49,845 nucleotides of DNA from Bacteroidota bacterium (GTDB taxonomy: Bacteria > Bacteroidota > Bacteroidia > Chitinophagales > Saprospiraceae). The stretch covers positions 1 to 49,845 of the forward strand of contig JAHEAR010000026.1 in assembly GCA_024642665.1 (NCBI GenBank), given 5' to 3'. The notes beneath the pieces were generated by a model, which saw only the letters and a list, made by a program, of their open reading frames with translations, ran no database searches and was not told where the DNA came from. Within the stretch, counting starts at the first letter, position 1, and each line of letters opens with the position of its first letter. This document shows, one piece after another, positions 26,563 to 35,508 of the stretch. The position numbers and the translations under genes are program-made.

Positions 26563-29415
26563 ATGGCTGTAAAGCCCAAAACTACAACAAAGAAAGCACC
26601 GGAATCTCCCCATAAATTAAGGCAAATTGAGATCGTCGGAGCCCGAAGTAATAACCTTAAAAATGTAACGGTAGCTATCCCCAAGCACCAGCTGGTGGTG
26701 GTCACCGGTCTCTCCGGGTCCGGTAAGTCCTCCCTGATCATGGACACCTTATATGCTGAAGGACAACGCCGATATGTTGAAAGTCTTAGTTCATACGCCC
26801 GGCAGTTCCTCAACCGAATGAAAAAGCCTGATGTGGACCATATCCGGGGGATTTGCCCTGCCATTGCCATTGAGCAACGGGTGACCGGCGGAAATGCACG
26901 AAGTACTGTAGGCTCAATGACCGAAATATATGATTACATGCGGTTGTTATATGCGCGTGTCGGACAAACCATCAGTCCAATTTCAGGAGAAAAAGTTCGA
27001 AAACACAGTGTTACCGATGTGGTCAATTTCATTTTCAGCCTGAAAGAAGGTACCCGAATCATGATCATCGCTCCCCTACTGATCGAAGATCAAAAAAGAA
27101 CGATTGAAAAAGAATGTCAGCTTCTGCTACAAAAAGGATATACCCGAATTCAATGGAAAGGTGAAACCTTACGGATCGATGATTTCCTGGATGATCACAA
27201 GAAAATAGTTAAACAAAAAGCAAGTGCACTTGCGAAAGGTGATCTAAGTCTTGTCGTCGACAGGTTTCCCTTATCGCTTGAGGAGGATTTTAAAAAACGA
27301 ATTGCAGATAGTACACAGACTGCCTTTTACGAGGCGCATGGCGAGTGCCTGATCGAAACAGAAGAGGGTATCCAGACCGGATTTAATAATCGATTTGAAA
27401 TGGACGGTCTGACCTTTATCGAGCCGGAACCGAAACTATTTAATTACAATAATCCGGTGGGTGCTTGCCCACGTTGTGAAGGCTTCGGACGCATCATTGG
27501 AATAGACGAAGAAAAGGTTATTCCTGATCCTTCATTAAGTGTTTTTGAAGGAACTGTAGCGCCATGGTCCGGTGAGAAGTCTTCTTTGTGGAAAAAAGAA
27601 TTTATAAAAAAGAGCAATAAAATTGACTTCCCTAATCATCGGGCCTATCGCGATCTATCCAAGGAAGAACGAAAAATCCTGTGGGATGGAACAAAAGACA
27701 TCAATGGGATTTATGCGTTTTTCGACGAACTGGAATCAGCAAGTTATAAAATTCAAAATCGCGTCATGTTGGCACGCTATCGTGGGCGAACGACATGCAC
27801 GGATTGTGGTGGTGGAAGATTAAGACCAGAAGCTACGTATGTCAAAGTCAATGGTAAATCACTTCCTGAATTAGCGAATATGTCTATTCGTGATCTGCGG
27901 CTGTTTTTTGAAAATATTTCTTTAACGGCCAATGAAGAAAAGACGGCTGCCAGAATCCTTTTTGAAATCCGAAATCGACTGCGCACGATGAGTGACGTTG
28001 GCCTTGGTTACTTACATTTAGAACGCATATCCTCCACATTGAGTGGTGGGGAGACTCAACGCATACATCTCACCAGAAACCTAGGGAGTAATCTCACCAG
28101 TTCATTGTATATCCTCGACGAACCAAGTATTGGGCTTCACCCAAAAGATACCGGACAGTTGCTTAAGGTGCTGCATCAGTTGCGCGATCTTGGCAATACG
28201 GTTGTAGTTGTGGAACATGAAGAAGAAATCATGCGCCAGGCGGATTATGTGATTGATGTCGGCCCAGGTGCAGGGGTGTTTGGCGGAGAAATAGTTTATG
28301 CTGGAACCTATTCAGATTTCATTAAAAACAAGGATGGTCAATTCAACAGCCTGACGCAACAATATCTCACCGGTGTTAAAAAAGTAGAGACGCCAAAAAA
28401 GCGAAGAACTTCTTCCAATAAAATACTGATCAATGGGGCACGTCTGCACAATCTTCATGATGTAAGCATACAAATCCCACTCTTTTGTCTCACGGTGGTC
28501 ACCGGCGTAAGTGGTTCAGGGAAGACGACTTTAATCCGGCATATTCTTGAGCCTGCACTATCCAATGCTATCGGTGTCACCAATGGATCCAATGCCAATC
28601 TATTAAAATCTATTGGCGGAGATTTTCAACGTGTCGAGGGAATCGAGGTGATAGGTCAGCAGGCTTTGGGGCGTAGTTCAAGATCGAATCCGATCACTTA
28701 TATCAAAGCATATGATGCGATACGAAAATTGATGACGGATCAGCACCTTTCAAAAGTTAATGGCTTCAAACCAAAACACTTTTCATTTAATGTGGAAGGT
28801 GGGCGTTGCGAAACTTGCAAAGGGGATGGAGAGATCATTGTGGAAATGCAGTTTCTCGCGGATGTCAAACTGGTTTGTGATGAATGTGGAGGCAAGCGAT
28901 TCCAAAAGCCGATTTTGGATGTCAAATATCATGGCAAAAATATTTATGATATTCTTGAAAGCAGTGTTGACGAAGCCATTGAATTTTTCGAAGACGAACC
29001 GGATATTGTGGAGCGATTGAGACCATTGCATGATGTTGGTCTGGGCTATATCAAACTTGGACAAGCATCCAGTACGCTTTCAGGTGGAGAGGCACAGCGC
29101 GTTAAACTTGCTTCTTTTCTTGGAAAAGAAAAAGACTATCGGCACTTACTATTCATCTTTGATGAGCCGACGACCGGTCTTCACTTTCACGACATTAACA
29201 TCCTGCTCAAAGCTATTAACGCATTAGTTGAACGTGGTCATTCTGTCATCATCATTGAGCACAATCTTGAAGTCATCAAGACAGCTGATTGGGTGATTGA
29301 CCTCGGACCCGGCGGTGGAGATGAAGGTGGAAAATTAGTGGTGCAGGGTACGCCTGAAAAAGTGGCGGAATGTAAGGAGAGTGTGACGGGGGCTTATTTG
29401 AAGGACAAACTCTAG
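26563..29415 (+). CDS. uvrA: UvrABC excinuclease subunit A
   Basis: A 950-aa damage-recognition ATPase of nucleotide excision repair. It has two ABC modules: Walker A GLSGSGKS at 49-56, signature LSGGETQRIHL, then IYILDEP-type YILDEPSIGLHP; second Walker A GVSGSGKT near 648, LSGGEAQRVKLA and FIFDEPTTGLH. Zinc fingers are seen in CPRCEGFG, CTDCGGGRLRPE and the CETCKGDGE...CDECGGKRF pair. The UvrB-binding insert follows the first module. A 17-residue lysine-rich N-terminal tail precedes the core. It diverges from the ECF sigma gene and is followed by an inverted-repeat element. Confidence 0.96.
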   Translation: MAVKPKTTTKKAPESPHKLRQIEIVGARSNNLKNVTVAIPKHQLVVVTGLSGSGKSSLIMDTLYAEGQRRYVESLSSYARQFLNRMKKPDVDHIRGICPAIAIEQRVTGGNARSTVGSMTEIYDYMRLLYARVGQTISPISGEKVRKHSVTDVVNFIFSLKEGTRIMIIAPLLIEDQKRTIEKECQLLLQKGYTRIQWKGETLRIDDFLDDHKKIVKQKASALAKGDLSLVVDRFPLSLEEDFKKRIADSTQTAFYEAHGECLIETEEGIQTGFNNRFEMDGLTFIEPEPKLFNYNNPVGACPRCEGFGRIIGIDEEKVIPDPSLSVFEGTVAPWSGEKSSLWKKEFIKKSNKIDFPNHRAYRDLSKEERKILWDGTKDINGIYAFFDELESASYKIQNRVMLARYRGRTTCTDCGGGRLRPEATYVKVNGKSLPELANMSIRDLRLFFENISLTANEEKTAARILFEIRNRLRTMSDVGLGYLHLERISSTLSGGETQRIHLTRNLGSNLTSSLYILDEPSIGLHPKDTGQLLKVLHQLRDLGNTVVVVEHEEEIMRQADYVIDVGPGAGVFGGEIVYAGTYSDFIKNKDGQFNSLTQQYLTGVKKVETPKKRRTSSNKILINGARLHNLHDVSIQIPLFCLTVVTGVSGSGKTTLIRHILEPALSNAIGVTNGSNANLLKSIGGDFQRVEGIEVIGQQALGRSSRSNPITYIKAYDAIRKLMTDQHLSKVNGFKPKHFSFNVEGGRCETCKGDGEIIVEMQFLADVKLVCDECGGKRFQKPILDVKYHGKNIYDILESSVDEAIEFFEDEPDIVERLRPLHDVGLGYIKLGQASSTLSGGEAQRVKLASFLGKEKDYRHLLFIFDEPTTGLHFHDINILLKAINALVERGHSVIIIEHNLEVIKTADWVIDLGPGGGDEGGKLVVQGTPEKVAECKESVTGAYLKDKL

Positions 29416-29425
29416 GGTTAACGGA

Positions 29426-29631
29426 AATTACGAATTACGAATTTCAAACTTACCCGACCTAGCACGCCGTCGCTGTAGCTTTGGCGCAAGAGACCAATGC
29501 GGGGAGTTTGCTCCTGCATCTCTGCTTCAAAGGATTAACCCGTAGACTATAAATTAGTTGGTGTAAACACCATCTCGACTATAGTCGGGAAGCAGATAGA
29601 GATCGTAATTTGAAATTCGTAATTCGTAATT
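29426..29631. repeat. Inverted-repeat-bounded palindromic element
   Basis: A perfect 23-bp inverted repeat (29426-29448 and 29609-29631, built of AATTACG heptads) encloses 160 nt. Inside are three more palindromic units: an ATGC..GGGAG / CTCC..GCAT hairpin at 29498-29520, GGTGTAAACACC at 29560-29571 and CGACTATAGTCG at 29576-29587. No coding frame. The first hairpin has a relative at 6316-6333 and the arm words recur at 30794-30808. Confidence 0.75.
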
Positions 29632-29639
29632 AATTCCTC

Positions 29640-30614
29640 TTAAATTCTCTTCAGATTTCCGGCAGTGTGGACTGATACCGGCGTCAGCGTATATCCTTCT
29701 TTTCGAAGAAGTTTAATCACTCCATTTTCACCGGCGAGGTGGCCGGCACCGACTGCAAAAAACACAGATCTTTTTGACATTTGTTTCGCCATGACGGGGA
29801 TCCAGTTGTGGTTGCGATTGTTGAGCAGGATATCTTCATAGCCACCGAGATCACCTTGCTCTGCATCGCCCACCATAGCGACCATGGACTCAATCTTTTG
29901 TTGCTTATACAAGGTCACCGTTTCTTCAAACATATCGCTTTCGAGATCTGTGCTGCGAACAGCATCGAGCAACATCAAAGCCTGATCCTTGTATGCAATG
30001 CTATCAAAAATGGACATTTGGTAGGCCATTGTTTCAAGGCCTCCTACATCCTTGGAGGATGCATTGGCTCTATCATACATATCCATCTCATAAGAGACAA
30101 TATCATCCGATTGCATGGCCGATGGATCCATATTAACTTCTGCCAGCATCGAAAGAAACATCGGTTTGATGGATCCAAGCATCACCATCGGAAGACCCAT
30201 TTCCTCAAAGTAATCAGCGACCTCTTTATACTCCTCAGGCGACAAAAGATCGGAAAGCGTCACGCCATCCTTCATCATCAGATTTCCCATCAATCCCATT
30301 AAAGCCCCCATATCGTTCATCTCATCAAGGTCGATTTCAAAGACTACCTTTTGACAAGATTCAAAAGCTTCATCAAAACCAAAAGGCTCGAAATAATCTT
30401 CCTTTGGAATCATATGAATGGTCCCAAATAAATAAGATGGGGCACTGAGATCCTTGCGCTCTATTTTCCACAATAACGCATCCGGCAAGGTATCGGCTCC
30501 CTGCGCAACAGCCTTTGGACCTTTGCAAGAGAAGAGGAAAAAGGAAGCGATGACCGACAGCACCAGTAGTGAAAAATTGTTTCTGCAAACTTGAGATTTG
30601 GATAACATAGTCAT
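29640..30614 (-). CDS. TraB/GumN family lipoprotein
   Basis: A 324-aa precursor. The signal ends at FLFSC (lipid acceptor Cys30). The TraB/GumN domain begins with LWKIERKD and SYLFGTIHMIP (the GTIH motif) and closes with VFFAVGAGHLAGENGVIKLL, the GxxH motif, both diagnostic. The family resembles Tiki-type metalloproteases, with the conserved His and Glu as metal ligands, but bacterial function is not settled. Mature protein is on the membrane face of the periplasm or the outer membrane. ATGs at 30614 and 30608 are both possible. The upstream region is a GTGATGG word tract. Confidence 0.85.
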   Translation of the reverse strand: MTMLSKSQVCRNNFSLLVLSVIASFFLFSCKGPKAVAQGADTLPDALLWKIERKDLSAPSYLFGTIHMIPKEDYFEPFGFDEAFESCQKVVFEIDLDEMNDMGALMGLMGNLMMKDGVTLSDLLSPEEYKEVADYFEEMGLPMVMLGSIKPMFLSMLAEVNMDPSAMQSDDIVSYEMDMYDRANASSKDVGGLETMAYQMSIFDSIAYKDQALMLLDAVRSTDLESDMFEETVTLYKQQKIESMVAMVGDAEQGDLGGYEDILLNNRNHNWIPVMAKQMSKRSVFFAVGAGHLAGENGVIKLLRKEGYTLTPVSVHTAGNLKRI

Positions 30615-30846
30615 TGGGTGATTGAGTGATGTGTGATAAGTAATAGGTGAGTTAGTGATGGAGTGATTTAGTGATGGGTGATAAGTGATAGGTGATGAAA
30701 ATTAAACTTAATAATCGAAATGCCTCCTGCCCCATGCCATTCGCACTAAGCACTCGCACCAATTGACTGTGATCTACACTGCGCTCCGATTTTCGTAATT
30801 CGTAATTTTTAATTTGCTCCCTGCCCCATGCCCTATGCTCTTTGCC
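30612..30846. repeat. Mixed heptad-word tracts
   Basis: 30612-30700 is GTGATGG/GTGATAA/GTGATAG words. 30726-30746 and 30822-30846 contain CCCATGCC words, the reverse complement of the 25236 tract. 30771-30794 repeats 12641-12664 with one difference, and 30794-30808 is TTCGTAA, the reverse complement of the AATTACG arm words. No gene fits. Confidence 0.7.
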
Positions 30847-31578
30847 CTACTTGCTTCTTTGACGTTGGGCTTCATAGAGAATAATCCCGGCGGCTACGGA
30901 AACATTTAAAGAATCCAACTGTCCTGCCTGTGGAATAAATAATATGTGATCCACCAGTCGCAATAATTCCGGAGCTATGCCCTCCCCTTCTGATCCCATG
31001 ATAAAGGCTACCGGTTCGGTGAGATCGATTTCACTTAAAGGGGATCTTCCTTTTTCATCGGCGGCGATCACGGTATACCCGCTATCCTTCAGATATCTGA
31101 CGGTGGTCACCAGATCTCTGACTCTGCATAGCGGTATACGCAACAAAGCACCGGCCGAACGCTTGATGGCATCGCCATTGATTTGGGCTGATTCTCTTGA
31201 TGGAAAAATCACGGCATCAGCTCCAAGTACTTCCGCAGAACGGCTAATGGAGCCAAAATTTCCTACATCTGTGATCCTATCCAGGATGACCAAAAGAGGG
31301 ACACTGCCCGATTCAAATAAGTGAGGAACCAGATTTTCGAGGTCGGTATACTCTACTCTGGAGCGATATGCAGCCACTCCCTGATGATTTGTGCCTAATT
31401 TATCCAACTTTTCTTTGGGCACTTTTTGCATTGGAACATCGAGAATTTTGCATTTCTCTGTGAGTTCCGGAAAGTTTGACATCCTGTCAACCAGCACTTT
31501 ATCAATGGTTTGACCTGTTTCCAGGGCTTCCATAACGGTGTGTTTGCCGATGATTACCTGTGTAGCTTTCTTTGTCAT
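30847..31578 (-). CDS. rlmB: 23S rRNA 2'-O-methyltransferase, SpoU/RlmB type
   Basis: A 243-aa SPOUT enzyme. An N-terminal RNA-binding substrate domain (TQVIIGKHTVMEALETGQTI, GVAAYRSRVEY) leads to the knotted catalytic domain: motif 1 LVILDRITDVGNFGSISRSA, motif 2 AFIMGSEGEGIAPELLRLVD, motif 3 IPQAGQLDSLNVSVAAGIIL. The order and lengths match RlmB, which 2'-O-methylates guanosine of 23S rRNA (G2251 in E. coli numbering). The ATG at 31578 gives the family start; upstream in-frame codons are hydrophobic and unrelated. A TATCTTGG near-consensus -7 sits 8 nt before it. It diverges from the M36 protease. Confidence 0.9.
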   Translation of the reverse strand: MTKKATQVIIGKHTVMEALETGQTIDKVLVDRMSNFPELTEKCKILDVPMQKVPKEKLDKLGTNHQGVAAYRSRVEYTDLENLVPHLFESGSVPLLVILDRITDVGNFGSISRSAEVLGADAVIFPSRESAQINGDAIKRSAGALLRIPLCRVRDLVTTVRYLKDSGYTVIAADEKGRSPLSEIDLTEPVAFIMGSEGEGIAPELLRLVDHILFIPQAGQLDSLNVSVAAGIILYEAQRQRSK

Positions 31579-31674
31579 ATAGACTGCCAAGATAAAGAAG
31601 AATACAACCATACTGCTACGGAGTATGTTGGATTGCTTAAATTTGAACCCGACCATATACTTACAAATTCTAAT

Positions 31675-34600
31675 ATGAAAAAACTTCTTTTACTTCTGAC
31701 AGTATGTATACTGTCCTCTTCGCTCCTATCCAATGTCTTTGGACAGCGTATTGACTACCTGAAATCAGCTTATTCGCATATTTCGGAAAAATATGAACTC
31801 CCACAATCTGCCATTGGCGAATTGAAGATTCAGCGACAATATCAAACAAAGCACAATCAGGTAGAGCATGTGATCATGGTGCAGACCTTTAAGGATGTCG
31901 AAATCTTTGGCACACAGATTAATCTGGCTTTTCTGCCGGATGGAAAAGTGATTAGTATTGGACATAATCTTATCCGTTTAGATAAGACTTCCATTCCCAC
32001 TGCCAAACCACAAATTTCAGGTGGAGAGGCCATTCATGCTGCCGCGATGTCCATGGGCATGACGAATCGATCAACGCCATCTTTGAAAAATGTATCCGAT
32101 GATGGCGCAGAAATATATGAAAAAGCAGATGTCAGTCTTCAGGATATTCCGGTGAGGATCGGTTATATGAAGACGGAAGATGATTCCTACAAACTTGTGT
32201 ACAGCATGGAAATCGAATCTTCCAGCCATGGCAAACTATTCCAATCTTTTGTGGATGCAATCACCGGAGAATCTCTTGGCAATGAATCATTGACGATCAG
32301 TTGTCACTTTGACGACAACTACCTGTTACCTGAAGCAGATTGCGATCAAACCTTTACACCTGCGATGACCTTATCGCCACCAGTTACCAGTGGCGTCAAC
32401 GGCACGTACCGTGTCATCCCTGTGACCGTTGAAAGTCCCAGTCATGGAAATTTCGAATTATTGACGGATGTAAATGATCCTGTTGCTTCTCCTCTTGGTT
32501 GGCATGACTCAGATGGCATCGCCGGTGCTGACCATATCAATACACAAGGCAATAATGTGCATGCCTTTCTTGATCGCAATTGGGATTATTTTCCTGACCT
32601 GAATGTCACTGGTGGAAATGATTTAATTTTTGATTTCCCATATGATAACAATGCAGAGCCGGTCGTCAATCAAAATGTGGCCGTAACAAATTTATTTTAC
32701 TGGAATAATATTATGCATGACTTCACTTATCAATACGGATTTGATGAAGCCGCAGGAAATTTTCAGGCTACCAATTATTCAGGACAAGGAAATGAAGGTG
32801 ATGATGTACAAGCGCATGCACAGTTTGGCGATGATGATCACGCACAGTGCGGTGCCCAGGCTAATAATAATGTGGACTGTGTCAACAATGCTGATTTCTC
32901 TACGCCATCAGATGGAGGCAATGGTCGTATGCGGATGTTTACCTGGAACAGGGATAACAGCAGTAAGTACCTTGATGTATTAGAACCGTTGGAACTTGCC
33001 GGTAAGATTTTAACCGGTCTTCCTGAATTTGGTCCGGATCTAACCACTACCCCGATCACGGCAGAAGTAGTAGAAGTCAATGACGGAAGTTTTGATCCTA
33101 CAAAAGCATGCATACCCATTGACCAACCCGATCTGACCGGCAAAATTGCTTTTATCGATCGGGGTGTTTGTGATTTTAGTTTGAAAGTTTATAATGCACA
33201 GCAAGCCGGTGCCATTGCGGCTATCGTAGCTAATTTTGAAGATGTTGTGATCGCCATGGGTAATGGAGAAATGGCCGCAAATGTGACCATTCCTTCTGTT
33301 TTCATAAGTAGTGTAGAGGCAAGCAGAATTCGCACATCGATTGGACAGGGTCTTGTAGTTTCCCTGGTCAAACCGCAGACGGGCGGTCCTGTACTAAGAG
33401 ACGGATCACTTGATGCCAGTGTGATTTCGCATGAATACGGGCATGGTATTTCCGGTCGACTCACCGGTGGTCCGGGTTCAAATAACTGTCTGAATAATGA
33501 AGAACAAATGGGTGAAGGATGGAGTGACTTTTTTGCTTTAATCACAACCGTGCAACCCGGTGACACAGGTGAAAAAAGAAGAGGTATAGGCACCTATGCT
33601 AATAAAGAAGCCACTAATGGACGTGGCATACGCTCCTATCCCTACTCTACAGACATGAGTATCAATCCGCATACTTATGATGACATCCTCGGAGAATCAG
33701 TACCGCATGGTGTAGGTTCAGTTTGGTGTGCGATGCTTTGGGATCTGTACTGGGCATTTAGTGATACCTATGGTTGGGATCCGGATTTATACAATGGTAC
33801 CGGAGGAAACAATATGGCGATTCAGTTGGTGATTGATGGGCTAAAGCTCCAACCTTGCAGACCCGGATTTATCGAAGGGCGTGATGCTATCCTTGAAGCC
33901 GATATGATTAATCATGGGGGCGCAAATCAATGTTTGATTTGGGATGTGTTTGCCCGGCGAGGACTTGGCATCAATGCTGATGGCGGCAGTAGTTCTTCCA
34001 GGTCAGACGGCAAAGAAGGCTTTGATCGTCCGATAGTTTGTCTGGATGAATTAAGATTTGCAAAAACGATGACTCCTGAAATAATCGCAGGCGATAATAT
34101 TGAAGTGACGATTACGATAAAAAATTATAAAGATTTTGAATTGACGAATGTCTTTGTGGAGGATATCATTCCGGATGGTTGTACCTATATAGCCGGCTCT
34201 GCTAATATACAACCGGTGGTAGGTAGTACTTTAGTTTGGTCTATTACAACAATGCAGCAGGATGAAGAAATTACCATCACTTATTTGTTAGCCACCGATC
34301 CAGCTAAAAACTCCACGCAATTGTATTATGATGATATCGAAGGATTTGCTGATGAGCGATGGGATATTGACTTTGACCCTACCGGTGAACTTTTTAATTT
34401 CTGGACACAACAAGACTCTATCTCCAGAAGTGGTGTTTCTTCCTACCGTGTAGGTGATCCGCCGGCAGAATCTGAGCATTTTCTGCAGAACCTGGATCCC
34501 TATACCATTTCCGGTGCAAACCCTGTTTACAGATTCTATACTTATTACAATACTGAAACAGGTGCTGATGGCGGCTTCCTTGAAATTTCAACAGCTTCAA

Positions 34601-35229
34601 ATCCTGCATGGGTACCGCTCGCCGATAACATATTCAGAAATAAATATCCGCGCAAACTGCAATACGGTACTTTCGCTATTCCTAATCTGGAAGCATATTC
34701 CGGTCGTAACACGACTGACAATTCGATGGAAGCTGTTTATGCTGACCTAAGCGACTACCTCGGTGAAGATGTAAAAATCAGATTCCGATTTGGCACCGAT
34801 GATAATATTGGAGGTGATGGGTGGTATGTAGATGACATGGAGGTCATGGATGCGATCCTTTATAATTCAGAGGCATGTCTTTCCAGTGATCAGACACCAA
34901 TGACCTGTGCAGAAGCTCCGTTTCGAGGTACTATCGTTGATTCGCAAGTGACTACCAGCGTTGCTGATGCACAATCAGGAACAGCCTTTGCCATCAGTCC
35001 TAATCCTGCAGGCAATCTTATTCAAATTGGCATGTCCTCAGAAGTCAATGAAACTGCCGAGGTACGTATCTACAACCTGACCGGTCTATTGCTTACGACT
35101 GAATCCTGGGGAATTACTACCGGTAAAAACCAGAAAACTATCGACCTATCAAAAATGGCAACAGGCATGTATGTCATGCAGGTACAAACCAGTGCCGGTC
35201 TGCGTGCTGAGAAATTTGTGAAAGAATAA
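31675..35229 (+). CDS. M36 fungalysin-family metalloprotease, T9SS-secreted
   Basis: A 1184-aa secreted zinc protease. It has an N-terminal signal (LLLLLTVCILSSSLLSNVFG), an FTP-type propeptide region with VMVQTFKDVEIFGTQINLAF (an inhibitor, cleaved in relatives), then the peptidase with an inserted PA domain (about 476-560; KIAFIDRGVCDFSLKVYNAQ). The catalytic HExxH is H586-E-Y-G-H590 and the third ligand E614 lies in GEGWSDFFAL. A later domain (about 790-860; EIIAGDNIEVTITIKNYKDF, IIPDGCTY) is DUF11-like, followed by a jelly-roll-like region. The C-terminus (ISPNPAGNLIQI to LRAEKFVKE) is a type A T9SS sorting signal, so the enzyme is exported and probably surface-bound. It would digest extracellular protein. 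Confidence 0.9.
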   Translation: MKKLLLLLTVCILSSSLLSNVFGQRIDYLKSAYSHISEKYELPQSAIGELKIQRQYQTKHNQVEHVIMVQTFKDVEIFGTQINLAFLPDGKVISIGHNLIRLDKTSIPTAKPQISGGEAIHAAAMSMGMTNRSTPSLKNVSDDGAEIYEKADVSLQDIPVRIGYMKTEDDSYKLVYSMEIESSSHGKLFQSFVDAITGESLGNESLTISCHFDDNYLLPEADCDQTFTPAMTLSPPVTSGVNGTYRVIPVTVESPSHGNFELLTDVNDPVASPLGWHDSDGIAGADHINTQGNNVHAFLDRNWDYFPDLNVTGGNDLIFDFPYDNNAEPVVNQNVAVTNLFYWNNIMHDFTYQYGFDEAAGNFQATNYSGQGNEGDDVQAHAQFGDDDHAQCGAQANNNVDCVNNADFSTPSDGGNGRMRMFTWNRDNSSKYLDVLEPLELAGKILTGLPEFGPDLTTTPITAEVVEVNDGSFDPTKACIPIDQPDLTGKIAFIDRGVCDFSLKVYNAQQAGAIAAIVANFEDVVIAMGNGEMAANVTIPSVFISSVEASRIRTSIGQGLVVSLVKPQTGGPVLRDGSLDASVISHEYGHGISGRLTGGPGSNNCLNNEEQMGEGWSDFFALITTVQPGDTGEKRRGIGTYANKEATNGRGIRSYPYSTDMSINPHTYDDILGESVPHGVGSVWCAMLWDLYWAFSDTYGWDPDLYNGTGGNNMAIQLVIDGLKLQPCRPGFIEGRDAILEADMINHGGANQCLIWDVFARRGLGINADGGSSSSRSDGKEGFDRPIVCLDELRFAKTMTPEIIAGDNIEVTITIKNYKDFELTNVFVEDIIPDGCTYIAGSANIQPVVGSTLVWSITTMQQDEEITITYLLATDPAKNSTQLYYDDIEGFADERWDIDFDPTGELFNFWTQQDSISRSGVSSYRVGDPPAESEHFLQNLDPYTISGANPVYRFYTYYNTETGADGGFLEISTASNPAWVPLADNIFRNKYPRKLQYGTFAIPNLEAYSGRNTTDNSMEAVYADLSDYLGEDVKIRFRFGTDDNIGGDGWYVDDMEVMDAILYNSEACLSSDQTPMTCAEAPFRGTIVDSQVTTSVADAQSGTAFAISPNPAGNLIQIGMSSEVNETAEVRIYNLTGLLLTTESWGITTGKNQKTIDLSKMATGMYVMQVQTSAGLRAEKFVKE

Positions 35230-35248
35230 TCGTTTACTAACAAGACGT

Positions 35249-35280
35249 AAAAAGGGGCTGCGATTGTGCGCCCCTTTTTT
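35249..35280 (+). terminator. Rho-independent terminator of the M36 gene
   Basis: AAAAAGGGGC (35249-35258) pairs with GCCCCTTTTT (35270-35279) and more T follows. It lies 20 nt past the stop. The stretch 35281-35508 shows no supported gene. Confidence 0.85.
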
Positions 35281-35508
35281 GTTTTTCCGTAAATACCTGT
35301 TCAGTATTAAATCAATTGCTTCTTTATTCTGAGCACCGAATAAGGAACAACCAATATCGATGTTTGAATCTTTATGCATCTTCTCCTTCCTTAGATAAAT
35401 CTGAAATCGTAATTCCGATGCAGCGAAAGATGTGCCTTGTTCTTCAGTCAAATCCCATGCCGGACGATTCTGTTAAAAACTGAGATAGAAAACAAATCAG
35501 GATTTACT

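Noticed and set aside
35149-35451. 100-codon minus-strand ORF over the M36 C-terminus
   Set aside because: It runs antisense through the M36 gene and its terminator; no motif; composition is that of a shadow frame.
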